Shown: piece after piece, positions 24,258 through 36,527 of the stretch
How positions within the stretch are numbered: the stretch's first letter is position 1
Layout: each line of letters opens with the position of its first letter
NCBI GenBank assembly: GCA_030762935.1
Contig: CM060886.1
Location: 34,333,509 to 34,397,508, forward strand
DNA from: Hymenopus coronatus
Lineage: Eukaryota > Arthropoda > Insecta > Mantodea > Hymenopodidae
Direction: 5' to 3'
Length of the DNA: 64,000 bases
The notes under the pieces: generated by a model
Seen by the model: the letters and a program-made list of their open reading frames with translations, nothing else
The model's database searches: none
What the model was told of the DNA's origin: nothing
Translations under genes and position numbers: made by a program

Positions 24258-24973
24258 GTTTTTTTTTTTGCTTTTGGCAACTGCATCGCATTCTTACTTT
24301 TAGCTCGCTAAAGAACACTTGTACGAAATATAGTGCAAAGTTTATTGACCGCTTTTGAAGCAGGTTTTATACACTCCTCTATCATAATATATTACTCATC
24401 GCTTCTATTACCCTGTAGGTTAATGACAGCTTGCTTTTATTTTGCCGTTGTACTAAATTAATTACTGCTATTGGCTAATTACATTGTGTTGAGCTTCAGA
24501 GAAACCTACATAACCTCATAATTACATCGTGTCGGGCTATAGAGGAACCTACATAACCTCAAAACTCCTTTCACCATTAGGTTTACTTGTTCGATTAACG
24601 TTTCATGCAACTAATACCTTGCAAAACAAAAGCTCATTGTTCTTGCTGAACAAAATAGGTGCCAAATATATACATGCTCACTAAAGCTTTTGTTTGAATA
24701 CGGTAATTATGTAGTATACTTTCAGCGCATTCCTTTGGTAAGTTAGTTGCCTACACTGGCATTGAAATCCCGATGTAAGCAATGCAGTTAATTGGAACAC
24801 ATAATATAAATTATCATCTTGCATTAAGAAGACAAAAGCTGATGCTTAGTTTAAAGTTCCCAGTGTGTGTAAATTATATCTGCAGTAGTGTCAATGTCTT
24901 CTGTAAAAATACCACGGTATTGTAAAATATCGCACTAATAAAGGTCCATAACATAAAGGTTACATTTTTTTTT
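24258..24973. other. unique sequence with a small duplication
   Basis: AT-rich. Contains a two-copy 43-bp tandem duplication at 24477-24562; otherwise nothing recognised. Confidence 0.4.
24477..24562 (+). repeat. 43-bp tandem duplication
   Basis: Two adjacent copies beginning AATTACAT(T/C)GTGT and ending AACCTACATAACCTCA, differing at several positions. Confidence 0.75.
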
Positions 24974-25869
24974 ACCTTCTCCAGCCCCATATGTACAATG
25001 TACATAGGGATAGAGAAGTATTGTATTCCACCCAAAAATTCGATACCGAGATTTCACCGGAAATGCATGTTTTAGGACCCTCTGTAGCCAAAAAAAGCAT
25101 TTTCAGAAAAAGGTCCCTGTGTGTGTGTACCTGTGTCTGTGAACATAACTGAAAAACGAAAAGTAGCTAAAATACCAAACGTGGTATTTAAGTTTAGTAT
25201 CTTCCAGGGATGCGACACGAAGATTCTGAGAAAAATCCCCCACCCCAAACTACCCTTTACATGGAACTTTTTTCGAAAATTTTGATTTTCTTAAAAATGG
25301 CTCTAACGATTTTGATTAAAATATCATACATTAAAGATATTTACCTAACAAATAAAATGTATATCTTGAATTTTCTGGGAATAGCTTCTGAAGACCTGTT
25401 TATTCTGAATGAATTTTGCTTAATTTGGCATAACTAGTAAACCGTAAGAAATAGACAAATCTTACTATACAAAAAATTTAGGTCTTGTTAAAATACACAA
25501 ATTATGTCATTTACATTTTTCTCGTGGAGCTTATCGTTTTTGAGGCATTCATTGTTATTAGTTTCAGCTGTGAAGTACTTATACTTTTCTCAGACGGGAG
25601 TGTCCGTTTTTTCTTTTGTTCTACTTCTGGCCAAGAAAAGAAGCGATTTGTAATGACAATTGCATAACGACAGCTTTTAAAACATTTGACTATTGGTTTA
25701 GCCTAGTGTATTCCCTTATTTTCTTCCTACTTATACGGAACTAAATAATAAGAACATTGTGCTAATGAATACCACGATTAGCAAGGTGCAGAAAGAAGAA
25801 GAATCTTATGTATGAAGTTTGTAGAACAGCTGGAGAAAGTCATGTGAGTGTAATGCATCAGATTTTTTT
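24974..25869 (-). mobile_element. HDR repeat, full length, mosaic
   Basis: The 3' two thirds are close to subfamily 2 (CTTCCAGGGATGCGACACG). From about 25560 to the 5' end it switches to the older subfamily wording (ACAGCTTTTAAAACATTTGAC, ACGGAACTAAATAATAAG). The hairpin is partly lost (ACCTTCTCCAGCCCCATATG). Confidence 0.85.
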
Positions 25870-27400
25870 CAAAAGAGGCTTTAAAATATTTCAATAATGT
25901 ATGAGAAGAGCTGCTTTATTATAGTAAAGCGAGAAGAGTCTAAAAACACACAGTCAGAAATAGGATGTTTGTGATAGTAAGCGCTAAAAAAGTGCAAAAT
26001 GAAATCTAGTGAATTTTAAGAAAGTAAATATGTAGTTTCGGTTAAAATGGCGAAAGACAGATCCAATAAGATGCATTCTCAAATTTAAATTTTTCATTTG
26101 TTAATAAATTGTGGATTTCTTGTGCTGGAGGTCATATTTGGTTCATCGTCCGATCATCCTGATTTACTTAAACTAAAGTTAATCATTTAGTTTTCATATA
26201 TACCTGATTTTATGACTTTTTATTTGTATTTTAGAATAATTTTAGCTTTTTAGTTAAAATTTCAACAGTTAAATATATTCTAAGAGTAAAACTTAACACA
26301 GTAAGACTGCTACAATTGTAATATTGAATATTCTATTGCCTCCATAGCTCCAATGAATGTTGTATCATGCTATTTATGCAGTATCCAATATACACATATA
26401 TTTTCATTTGGAACCTCTATGCCATTACTCTATGGTCATCGTCATAATTCGGAACACCTAACATAAAATTAAGTTACTATACATTGTGGCCATCCGATAT
26501 TTTTCTTTCTTTCTGTTTTTACTATCCTTAATCTTTTTTTCACCTTCCTTCTAATCATTCATAATCTACTTCTTTACCAACTTGTAGCTCCCATAATTTT
26601 GTTTGCTAGAATGTTCTTTCACTTTACTTCTGTTTGGATGATAGAAAACCTCAGGAAGGAAATAAGTATACTACCTATCCATACATAATTCTTACTTCCA
26701 GCATCTGCATTTCCATTTAGATATACGTTTGCAATTGCAATAACAAAGATAATGTAAATAAACGTACATACGTTATATATAAGAGGATATTAGCATTAGC
26801 TTAGCTATAATAGAGAAGATACAGCTGAAACTGAACATGTCATAAAAGAGAAATCCCTCGCAAGGATTTTGTGGACAGCAGCCTGGGAGCTAGGGGAAAA
26901 GTATAAAAGAATGTCCTTGAGTTAAGCAGGCTGGAAAGGGGTGGTGAAATAATAAAACTGTAAAAGTTATTGGGGAGTTAGCAGCCTATAAATGAGATAA
27001 TAATTAAATTATTGGCTCATGAAAAGAGATACTATTGGGAGCGGGAAATAAAGCCAATTAGATCACAGTTTTAACGCTTAGGCAGTACAAAGTCTCCGTT
27101 CTCAACACAGTATGCTCTCAGTTATTGTACAAGATAGTTCATCTGATTCCATTTGTTGTACGGTGAAGTCGTTTTAGGTAGAAGTGCATTTAGTTTGTGC
27201 TCCAGAATATTTTGGTATTGCAGATTACTTATTTTGCGACAGTATATTAGCACGACGCATATATTATTAGTTTAATTATTAGTTTGTACATATTTAATAT
27301 AAGAAATATCTGCTCAGTAGAACGCAGAACCGTAGCGTGTAGAAGCTCGCATTGTATTCTTCAAAAATAACAAGAATTTTAGAGCATTAGGGACACAAGT
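25870..27400. other. long AT-rich unique stretch
   Basis: No recognised gene or repeat. A purine-rich, less AT-rich patch at about 26830-27070 has no ORF of note. Confidence 0.4.
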
Positions 27401-27469
27401 AACAACCCTTGTGAGGAAGAAAGGTTCACCCCCATATATTTTGGAAAAATGGAATTTCTCGTTGTAGAT

Positions 27470-27560
27470 ATAGGTCACGTGGGTGGAGAAAAATCCTGGA
27501 CAGTCACGTGACAACGCTACTTTACGCGCCTTTTTCCAGCCAATCAAAAAGTAGGGCAAG
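27470..27560 (+). promoter_or_regulatory. candidate promoter: two CACGTG boxes and a CCAAT box
   Basis: GGTCACGTGGG (core 27476-27481) and the perfect palindrome GTCACGTGAC (27503-27512) lie 29 bases apart. CCAATCA follows at 27540-27546. Paired E-boxes of this form bind bHLH-leucine-zipper factors (USF, TFE, Myc groups). The surrounding 27470-27900 has more CpG than most of the window. No TATA box is obvious. Direction is inferred only from the ORFs downstream. Confidence 0.35.
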
Positions 27561-28205
27561 ACTCCGTCTATCACGGTTCATATTTTATGCACGAGGTTTA
27601 CTGGCGAAATATGTCATTACCTTGTGTTTTCATGCTACACTGCCGTTTATATATGCTGCATACTGCGACCAGGTTGCCGTCCACCCGGCTGAAGGGCCGC
27701 TGGACTTATCGGCTCGCTTAACAATAGCACGAATGGACACAATAACCAAACAAACAAGAATTTTGTTTTCCTTGCCTGCAGTTCAAACAAAACAGTTGCG
27801 AATATTCGTAATTGCGATTTCGAGAACATCCAATTCCTGGAACATGATTTCGGCGATTACAATTTTCAGATCATAGTTTCTGGGGTGCATAAGGAGTGCC
27901 GTCCGGAGTCTTAAGAGGTCAATATAATGAGTGAAAAACGCTAAAGCAGTAAAGTGAAAACAGTAAATAAGTGTGCAGTTAACTATGGAAACAGCACAGT
28001 GCAGTCAATAGTGAGTTGTGACTCAGTGACTCGTTATTTTGTGCACCGAGTGTGTGAAATTAATATTAAAAGTACCACGTTGTATTACGTTATATGTCTT
28101 AGTGGCAAATAAAATGAGTGTGGCAGAAACTGATGCTTCTCATTTGTTACAATATATTATTGTAGTAATATGTTATAGAATTCGTTTCATTTGGTAAAAC
28201 ATAAC
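27561..28205 (+). other. GC-richer, possibly transcribed leader region
   Basis: A block of more balanced composition between the E-box cluster and a short ORF. It includes a 27-codon upstream-type ORF (ATG at 28114, MSVAETDASHLLQYI..). No family was recognised. Opposite-strand ORFs at 27314-27574 and 27647-27829 show no conserved motif. Confidence 0.3.
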
Positions 28206-28364
28206 ATGTCCGGATTTGTAGGCTGTGGTCGAATAATAAAATTAGTAAAATTTGAGGTTTCGTCCACAGATATGGAGGACATCCTCAGAAAGGAAGTTGG
28301 GCAGGAACGGCTGGCGACTGCTGCGAAAGCCTACGAGAGTATTTTCGTTTCATTTGATTCATGA
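28206..28364 (+). CDS. short exon-like ORF, unknown protein
   Basis: A 52-codon ORF from ATG to TGA. Its centre (about 28270-28335) is distinctly coding-like and GC-rich, reading MEDILRKEVGQERLATAAKA then YES. AATAACATG gives a weak start context. A cryptic acceptor (GTCCACAG, ending 28269) and a weak donor (GAGAGTATTTTC) could make only the central part an exon. No domain recognised; it does not resemble the Duox N-terminus. It could also be chance. Confidence 0.3.
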   Translation: MSGFVGCGRIIKLVKFEVSSTDMEDILRKEVGQERLATAAKAYESIFVSFDS

Positions 28365-28408
28365 TTTAAATATAAAAAATATATGTTTGTTTGGATCATT
28401 TTTTAAAA

Positions 28409-29090
28409 AAAAAATCTGATGCGTAACATTCACATGACTTTCTCTTCATCTCTGCAACAAATTATTGTTAAAAAACTTGTATTGGTAAAAAATATGGTTA
28501 CTATGTGACTGAAGTTCCTTGTTTGTATGGACTGTAGTTGACAAATTCCTGTATGATAAAAGTATATTTTTTTTCAAAACTGAAACCAATAACGAGAAAT
28601 ATCTAAAAAACGATCCACTCCAAGAAAAAAATGTATATGACATAAATTGTGTGTTTTATCGTGATTTACATTTTTATGTGGCAAGTTTTCAATAAAAATC
28701 ATCCAGAATAAAGAGGTCTTTAGAGGCTATTCCCAGAAAATTCAAGATGTACATTTAATTTGTCATGTAAGTATCTTAAATATAGGATATTTTAATCAAA
28801 ATCGTTAGAGCCATTTTTTAGAAAATCAAAATTTTCGAATTTTTTTCCATGTAAGGGTAGTTTGGGGTGGGGGGATTTTCTTGAAAATCTTCGCATCCTT
28901 GGAAGATACCAAACGTAAATACAACACACACACGCACACACATGTTCATTTTTCTAAAAATGCTTTTTTTTTTTGTATTCAGGGTGTCTAAAATCACACA
29001 TTTCCTGTGAAATCTCGGAATAGAATTTTTGGGTGCATTACAATACGTTCTCTATACACTATGTACATAGTACGTGTAGAGAAAGTAATA
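28409..29090 (+). mobile_element. HDR repeat with internal deletions
   Basis: AAAATCTGATGCGTAACATTCACATG to GTGTAGAGAAAGTAATAT. One deletion removes the block between AAAAAACTTG and TGGTTACTATGTG. Another removes the second arm of the inverted repeat, joining AACGTAAATACA directly to an (AC)n tract. Confidence 0.9.
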
Positions 29091-29698
29091 TATGAACATA
29101 CAAAGATTGTGAATGTTGCATTACAATAAGTATTGTACTTGGAAAGTTAACCGTTAGGGCTCATTTGTGGCTGGGTGTACATTAACAGTGTAATTGGATG
29201 CTAGAGCTGCTCAAGAGTGTTGTCTGTGAATGGTGTAAAACAGCGTGACGCATAGAGAACAGAGCCAGTCGACACTTTGCTCACACTGCTCCAGCAACGT
29301 GCATGTCTATGTATGGCAAGAACTAGATGTTCTTTTCGCTCTGTTTAAAGCTGTCCACAAAGCTACTCTCGTTTGTTTCCCAAGCCTTTTGTTTCTCTGT
29401 GCATAGAAATACCCAAAGTAAATGCGACAGACTCGTTCTTTGTCGGTCACAACAACACAAACATTGAAGAATGTATCACTATATACTCAGCGAATGCAAA
29501 TGACCGTGTTGGAATAGTGCAAAGTAAATAGAAGATCGTATTGTAAGATACGACAGGTTTTGCGTCTATAAAATAACCAAGAAACACGTAACAATCTTTC
29601 TTGGTACTCAAAAAGCTCTTGACAATAATTCAGTCTGTGAGAAAAACTCTAATACTGTATTAGAATAGATGGACATTCGTTATTTTTGTGTTATTTTT
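29091..29698. other. unique sequence, nothing recognised
   Basis: Moderate GC for this window, no supported ORF. Flanked by HDR copies pointing toward each other. Confidence 0.35.
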
Positions 29699-29907
29699 AC
29701 TTTCTCTACATGTACTATTAAGATAGTGCATAGAGAAGGTATTGTATTGCACCCAAAAGTTTGATACCAAGAGTTCACCGGAAATACATGTTTTGGGTCC
29801 TCCTGAATCACCAAAAAAAAAAAAACATTTTTGGAAAAAGGTCCGTGTGTGTGATGTCTGTGAACAGCATAGCTCCAAAACGGAAAGACCATAAAATACC
29901 AAACTTC
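29699..29907 (-). mobile_element. HDR repeat, 3'-end fragment
   Basis: ACTTTCTCTACATG hairpin end through AGCTCCAAAACGGAAAGACC and ATACCAAACTTC, then stops abruptly. Confidence 0.85.
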
Positions 29908-30730
29908 TGAGTTAACGACACGCCATTAAATTTCACAACTGAATATAATTCTCGGTAAACCGCAAGGAGATCTCAAATTAATTTAAGATGACATAACTCA
30001 ATGGCTACTTATAATATCGTAAGTATTTTAAAATCTCGAGCCTCATAATTTATCCAACTGATTGACTTAATAGCAGGTAGCCGTTGGGGTATATTATCTC
30101 AAAATAGCTTGATCTCCTTGTGCTTTACTGGTAATCATGGAGCTAGTTGAGGACTTTTGTCCTGTCGGCATGTTGTCACGGTACCTCAGCGATTAGAGCA
30201 ACCAGGCTATGGTATTTAATTTTTCAGTCTGAATCCACCTATCCAAATCATAGTATGTCCTGAAATCTGAAATGTTAGTACAGTACTTTTGTTTACTTTT
30301 ATGATTTACAGCTCAAAATAAGGAGTGAAGATTAACATGAGAGTTTACTGCAAAGTACAGTTATGCATTTTAAATACGATGTGAGTATCTCGAATACATA
30401 AAAGTTTTATCAAAATGACTAGAGCAATTTTTGAGAAAATAATGATATACGCAGCTTATGTACTAGGGATAAAGTTTAGGGCGCAAACATTTCAGCAAAA
30501 CGGAACGCAGGTTTTCATAACATGAATATAACCTTTAATATTTAGCCCAGTTTTAGTTTATTTTGTTTTAATTTACCTATTCAAAAACGCTTTCGGGAAG
30601 CTTTCTATATGAAATTCAAGGATGAAATTCTGTACTTCCAATACATAAAAAGGCATAAGAAGAAATTTGAACTACAGGGAGACAGAGCCAGTCTTCCTGG
30701 AGACATTGACATGTTTATTCCTAAGATACT
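29908..30730. other. unique sequence with a short HDR-like piece
   Basis: Mostly unrecognised AT-rich sequence. About 30365-30450 (AGTATCTCGAATACATAAAAG, GCAATTTTTGAGAAAATAA) resembles the HDR middle on the plus strand. A tRNA-like TACCTCAGCGATTAGAGCAA at 30182-30201 might be a worn SINE A box, but no B box was found. Confidence 0.3.
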
Positions 30731-31028
30731 CCAAAAGACCCAAAAATTCAATATTGAGATTTCACTGGAATGCGTCCTTTAAGGTTCACTGAATCCTAAA
30801 ACAAAGATTTATTAGAAAAAAGGTCCGTGAGCAACATAACTCAAAACTGAAAAAATCGTAAAATACCAAACATAGTATTTCAGTTCAACATCTTCCAAGG
30901 ATGATATACGAAGATTTTCAATAAAATCCAAACACCCCAAACTATCCTTTACATGTAAAAATGTTCCTTAGATTTCATTTATTCAAAAATGGCTTTAATG
31001 ATTTTGATTACAGTGTCACTTGTTTAAG
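30731..31028 (-). mobile_element. HDR repeat, diverged fragment
   Basis: Lacks both ends. CCCAAAAATTCAATATTGAG, AAAGGTCCGTGAGCAACATAA, ATCTTCCAAGGATGATA and CTTTACATG mark the family. Confidence 0.75.
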
Positions 31029-31460
31029 GCTACCCACAGGAAAAAATTCTAATATTATATTTATCAACAGAAATTTTTTAAATTCATATCGCATTAAGAC
31101 ATTAAATCTTAAGCATGTAATATCTGTATTGGTTTTTAGGATATTATTTATTTAATTATGTTAATGGTAAAAATGGTCCACACGATCAAAACAATAAAAT
31201 TTTACTAATATAAATATCTGTATTAAGAACTATTAAGGACCAAATTTTGGAAACAGATTTTTAATGGTGTTCTGGTTTTTAAGAAACCACATAAATTTAT
31301 GAGAAACAATATTTTTCAAAAATATAGTGTGCCATTAATATATTTTGCACTTGTACGCAAGTACATTTAAAAACTCCTACACTCTATATCTAATGCTTTG
31401 TAAAAGACATCAACAACGTATGATACTAGACGATTCTTTCCTAATAATACTCCAATAAAC
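31029..31460. other. AT-rich spacer
   Basis: Nothing recognised. Confidence 0.4.
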
Positions 31461-32338
31461 AAAAAAGCTGATGTGTACCATTCACATAACTTTCTCTATA
31501 TCCCTGCAACAAATTGTTCTTAAAAAGCTTATACTTCTATTTATTTTATACTAATCAGAAAAAAATTAGCAGAAATGGTATTATTACTTGCTTCCTTGTA
31601 AGTAAAAGCGAAATAAATGATTACCATAGGTTAAAATGATAGTCAAAAGCTGGTTGCTATGTCAATTAAGTTCCTTTGTTTATATGGATCGGAGTTGACA
31701 AGTTCCTGTATGGGTAAAATGGTTTTCATAGCAGAAACCAAAAATAAGAAATGTCTCAAAAACGACGAACTCCACGAAAAAAAATATATAACATAAATTG
31801 TGTATTTTAACGTGCTCTACATTTTTGTGTAGTAAGTGTTTGTCCATCTCTTACGGTTTAGCAGTTATTCAAAATTCATCCAGAATAAACTACTCTTCAG
31901 AGGCTATTCCTAAAAAATTCAAGATATACATTTTATTTGTCAGGTAAATATGTTTAATATACGAAATTTTAATCAAAATCGTTACAGCTATTTTTGAGAA
32001 AATCAAAATTTCCGAAAAAAGTTCCATGTAAAGGGTAGTTGGGGGTGGGGGGATTTTTCTCAAAATTTTCGTGTCGCATCCCTGGAAGATACTAAACTTA
32101 AATACCAAGTTTGGTATTTTACCGACTTTTCATTTTTGAGTTATCGTGTTCACAGACACACGGACACACGGACACACTGACACACGGACACATACGGACC
32201 TTTTTGTGAAAATGCTCTTTTTGGATATTGGGGACCCTAACACATACATTTCCGGTGAAATCTCGGTATCAAATTTTTGGGTGTAGTGCTACCTTCTCTA
32301 TACACTATGCACATAATGCGTATAGAGAAAGTAAAAAT
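31461..32338 (+). mobile_element. HDR repeat, full length
   Basis: AAAAAAGCTGATGTGTACC to GTATAGAGAAAGTAAAAATTG. Subfamily 2. The variable site holds degenerate (ACACGG)n instead of pure (AC)n. Confidence 0.9.
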
Positions 32339-32439
32339 TGAATTTTTAAAGGATTTCATTCATTTTCACCTATGAGTACACTTAAAATATGTGGTGTCAG
32401 TAAAATGGAGATCTTGATTTTTCGAATACTTATTGAACT

Positions 32440-32612
32440 TGTTCTTCATTTTGAATTACTTTTCTGTGATGGCAAACCGTAAGACATACACAATCTTACT
32501 GTAGAAAGAATATATAACTCGTTAAAATAAACAAATTGTCTTTTTCTAAGATATTCGATGCTACTGGTTTAAATTTGCAAATCTTACACTTGCTCAACTG
32601 GAAAGTCGCTAT
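32440..32612 (-). mobile_element. possible old HDR fragment
   Basis: Weak collinear matches: TTCATTTTGAATTAC, GCAAACCGTAAGACATACAC, ACTCGTTAAAATAAACAAATTG. It abuts the next full copy. Confidence 0.4.
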
Positions 32613-32616
32613 TATT

Positions 32617-33482
32617 AATTTCTCTATACGTACTATGTACATCGTTTATAGAGAAGGCATTGCATTCCACCCAAAAATTTGCTACTGAGATTTCACCGCA
32701 AATATATAGTTTAGGGTCTCCTGTATAAAAAAAAAAAAAGCATTTTCAGAAACATTTCCACATGAGTGTGTGTCCGTATTGCTGTGAATACGATAACTCA
32801 AAAACGAAAAGTCGGTAAAACACCAAACTTGGTATTTAATTTTAGTATCTACCAGGGATGCGATGCGAAGATTTTGAGAAAAGTCCCCCACCCAAATACC
32901 CCTTACAGGGAACTTTTTTCGAAAATTTTGATTTTCTCAAAAATGGCTCTAACGATTTTGATTAAAATATCGTATATTAAAGAAAATTACCTCACAATTA
33001 ATAAAATTTATATCTTGAATTTTCTGGGAATAGCCTCTGAGGACTATTCTGGATGAATTTTACGGAATTTTTCATAACTGTTAAGCCGTGAGAGATGGAC
33101 AAATCTTAGCACAAAAAAATGTAAAACACCTTAAAACACACAATTTATGTAATAAGCATTTTTTCGTGGAGTTGATAGTTTCTTAAAATATTCCTTGTTT
33201 TGGGTTTCAGGTTTGAAAAAAATTACTCATTCAGGAATTTGTCAACTGCTATCCATATAAACAAAGGAACTTCAGTCACATAGCAACCAGCGTTTGACTA
33301 TCACTTTAGCCTACGGTATTCTCTTATTTCGGTTCTACTTACAAGGAAGCAAGTAATAAGACTATTTCTGCTAATTTTTTTCTGGATTAGTATGAAGTAA
33401 ATTGAAGAATTAGCTTTTTAAAAATAACTTTTTGCAGAGATGTAGAGGAAGTTACGTGAATGGAATACATCAGATTTTTTTT
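32617..33482 (-). mobile_element. HDR repeat, full length
   Basis: AATTTCTCTATACG to TACATCAGATTTTTTT. Subfamily 2 (ACGATAACTCAAAAACG, CTACCAGGGATGCG). No (AC)n tract; GAGTGTGTGTCCG occupies the site. Confidence 0.9.
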
Positions 33483-33689
33483 TCTCGTAGTCATCCAAAG
33501 AGCTTCGAAATTCAAATATATCACAAGCTACACTTTCTTAAAAAACCTGATCATCACTTTACCTGTTGTATCCTGTAACAAACGGTGCAAATGAATTGAC
33601 AGTTTCTCTTGATTAAGAAGAATAATTAGTCTGTATGGCAGTTTAGATAAAGTTGATAGAAAACGGTTATGTTAGAAATCATTAATGAA

Positions 33690-33868
33690 ACATTAATTTG
33701 ATATGAAAGGTATTCTTTAACGAGATCTATATTTTCTGCAGTGTAAGATTTTGTTCCTCTTTAATGGTTTTAATGGTTTACCAAGTATTTCAAATTCAAT
33801 TAGAATGAAGAGAACTTCATAGGGTAGTCTTTCCTTGCAAATATTTTAAACGTATGATATTTTAATAA
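33690..33868 (+). mobile_element. HDR middle fragment, diverged
   Basis: AACGAGATCTATATTTTCTG, TAATGGTTTACCAAG and ATATTTTAATAAAATCGTTA follow HDR order on the plus strand. Confidence 0.5.
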
Positions 33869-33964
33869 AATCGTTACTCATATATTTATTTAGCAATAGC
33901 TTCAAATAAAATAAATTACTTATTTATAAACAACATGTGGAAACAGCATCCAAACGTTTAGATA

Positions 33965-34396
33965 TAACGAACTTTTTTGGTATAAAGAATGGCCTCTACA
34001 GATATCTTCATTCTGGATGATTTTTGCATAATTGGTTAACCATAAGAGACGGCCAAAAACTTACTTAACAAAAATGTAGATCACGTTGAAACACGCAATT
34101 TACCTATGTGATACATTTTTTCGTGGAGTTGACAATTTTCGAGATATTCCTTGTTATTGGTTTCAGTTTTAAAATGCCTAAAACTTTTCTAATACGGGAT
34201 ATTGTCGGCTCCTGGCCTTGCAAAGAAACAAATGTCAATCATATAGCAACTATCGCTTTGGCCTAGTATACTCCGAATTTCCCTTCAAGTAATAAGGTAT
34301 TATCTCGATTAGTATAAGCAGATAGAAGAATACGCTTTTTAGCAATAATTTCTTGAGATGAAAAAAAAAGTCAAGTGAATGGAAAACACCAGATTC
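33965..34396 (-). mobile_element. HDR 5' half, older subfamily
   Basis: From AATGGCCTCTACAGATATC through TTTTCGTGGAGTTGAC and CTCCTGGCCTTGCAAAG to ACACCAGATTC. Older-subfamily wording. The middle and 3' end are missing. Confidence 0.75.
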
Positions 34397-34397
34397 T

Positions 34398-34556
34398 TCT
34401 GATTTATGCTGTTCATAGACACACGTAATGTTTCTATAAATATGTTTTTTGGGCATAGGGATTTAAGAACATGCACTTGATTTCGAGTGAAATACCTATA
34501 TGCCTGTATTTTTAGATGGATTATAATTTCACTAGAGATGTGGTAGAGAAAATAAA
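34398..34556 (+). mobile_element. HDR 3' fragment
   Basis: ATGCTGTTCATAGACACACG to GGTAGAGAAAATAAAAATC. It is diverged and has lost the palindrome. It directly precedes a complete copy and abuts an inverted 5' half. Confidence 0.6.
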
Positions 34557-35371
34557 AATCTGACGTTTTCCATTCACATGACTTTCTCTACATCTCTGCA
34601 ACAAATTATGATTAAAAAGCTAATGCTTCTATTTACTTCATACTAATCGAGAAAAAATTAGCAGAAATAGTGTTATTACTTGCTTCCTTGTAAGTAGAAG
34701 AGAAATAAGGGTGTACCATAGGTTAAAGTGTAGTCAAAAGCTGGTTGCTATGTGACTGAAGTTCCTTTGTTTATATGGACACGAGTTGACGAATCCCTGT
34801 GTGAAAAAACTATAAGTTTTGAAGCTGAAACCAAAAAACAAGGAATATCTAAAAAACGATCAACTCCACGAAAACATCTATATAACATAAATTGTGTGTT
34901 TCAATGTGCTCAACATTTTTTGTAGAGTAAGTTTTCTCCATTCCTTACGGTTTAGCTGTTAAGTTGTTAAGCAGTCTTCAGAGGCTATTCCCAAAAACTT
35001 CAAGAAGCATATATTTGTCAAGTAAATATACGACATTTTAATCTAAAACTTTAGAGCTAATTTTGAGAAAATCAAAATTTTTTTAACAAATTCCATGTAA
35101 AGGGTAGTTTAGGGTGGAAGGATTTTTCTCAAAATCGTCATGTCACATTCCTGGAAGATACTAAACTTAAATACCAAGTTTGGTGTTTTACCGACTTTTC
35201 GTTTTTGAGTTATCGTGTTCACAGATACACACACACACACGGACGATTTACCAGAATTTTTTTTATTCAGGGGCACCCAAAACATATATTTCCGATAAAA
35301 TCTCGGTATCGAATTTTTGGATGCATTACAACACCTTCTCTATGTACATAGTACGTGTAGAGAAAGTAAAA
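34557..35371 (+). mobile_element. HDR repeat, near full length
   Basis: TCTGACGTTTTCCATTCACATG to GTGTAGAGAAAGTAAAAAG. The hairpin is shortened (CTTCTCTATGTACATAGTAC lacks one arm segment). Subfamily 1 in its 5' half and subfamily 2 in its 3' half. Confidence 0.9.
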
Positions 35372-35876
35372 AGTTATGTAAATGTTATTATACGGTTAGG
35401 AATACTAGAAGTAATCATGATGAAGTTCCACTTAATACCTATGTATTACTTTGCCCTTAACTTAAAAGAACGTGGAATACATTTTCTCATTCTTCATTTT
35501 TGCGCTTCTAACATTAAATCAAGTTCATGTGCTACAACATATTTGCAATTAGAATTTTACAGCATGCAATAGTTGTGGCGGTAACCTCAACAACGATTTA
35601 CATAAAGGCGGAAAACTAAATCAAAGGCTGTTACATGCACGCCGCCTGGTTAATGTAGAGGCAGTAAAACTGTCTAGAGCTTGCTTGATTAATTATTCTT
35701 GTCAGCAACATTATGAGGACGTCGACTTTTGCAGCTCGTTCCAGTTCCGCTAGCTTTAATAGTTATTGAGTGTTTATACACAAACAGATGAAGGTAGCAT
35801 GAGCACACTATTGGATTCGGTTAGCTTTTACGTCCTCAAACGCTTACACCAAGAGTACGATTTTAGAACTGCTTGA
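35372..35876. other. unique sequence
   Basis: No recognised gene. Slightly GC-richer at 35620-35770. Confidence 0.35.
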
Positions 35877-36360
35877 AAAAAATCTGTAGTGTTCCATTCA
35901 CAGGACTTTCTCTACATATCTACATTACTTCATGCTAATCGAGAAAGAAATATCAGAAATGGTCTTATTACTTGCTATCTTGCAAGTAGAAAGGAAATAA
36001 GCGAGCAACATAGGTTACAGCGATAGTCAAAAGCTCGTTGCTGTGCGACTGAACTTACGGTTTGCCAATTATACTAATTTCCGTAAAATTCATCCAGAAT
36101 AAGGTAGTCCCTAGAGGCTATTCCCAGAAAATTCAAGATATACATTTTATTTGCCAGATAAATATCTCTAATATACGATATTTTAATCAAAATTGTTAGC
36201 CATTTTTGAAAAAAAATTATTTTCGAAACTTTTTCCTTGTAAAGGATTGGTTGGGGTGGAGGGATTTTCTTAAAAATCTTCGTGTCGCATCCTTGGAAGA
36301 TACCAAACTTAAATATCAAGTTTGGTATTTAACGGTCTTTTCGTTTCTGAGTTATGTTGT

Positions 36361-36395
<35 letters not shown>

Positions 36396-36527
36396 CCTTT
36401 TCCTGAAAATGCTTTTGTTGGATACAGGGGACCATATTTCCGGTGAAATTTCGGTATCCAATTTTTGGGTGGAGTGCAATACCTTCTCTATACACTGTGT
36501 ACATAGTACGTGTAGAGAATGTATAAA
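35877..36527 (+). mobile_element. HDR repeat with internal deletion
   Basis: AAAATCTGTAGTGTTCCATTC to GTGTAGAGAATGTATAAATC. About 150 bases are missing between GCGACTGAAC and TTACGGTTTGCC. A clean (AC)n lies at 36362-36392. Confidence 0.9.
36362..36392 (+). repeat. (AC)n microsatellite in HDR copy
   Basis: About 15 AC units at the standard HDR variable site. Confidence 0.95.

Noticed and set aside
28206..28364. First coding exon of Duox
   Set aside because: The translation has no signal peptide and no similarity to Duox N-termini; linkage is unsupported.
30125..30240. Fourth SINE
   Set aside because: Only a possible A box is visible; no B box or body matched.
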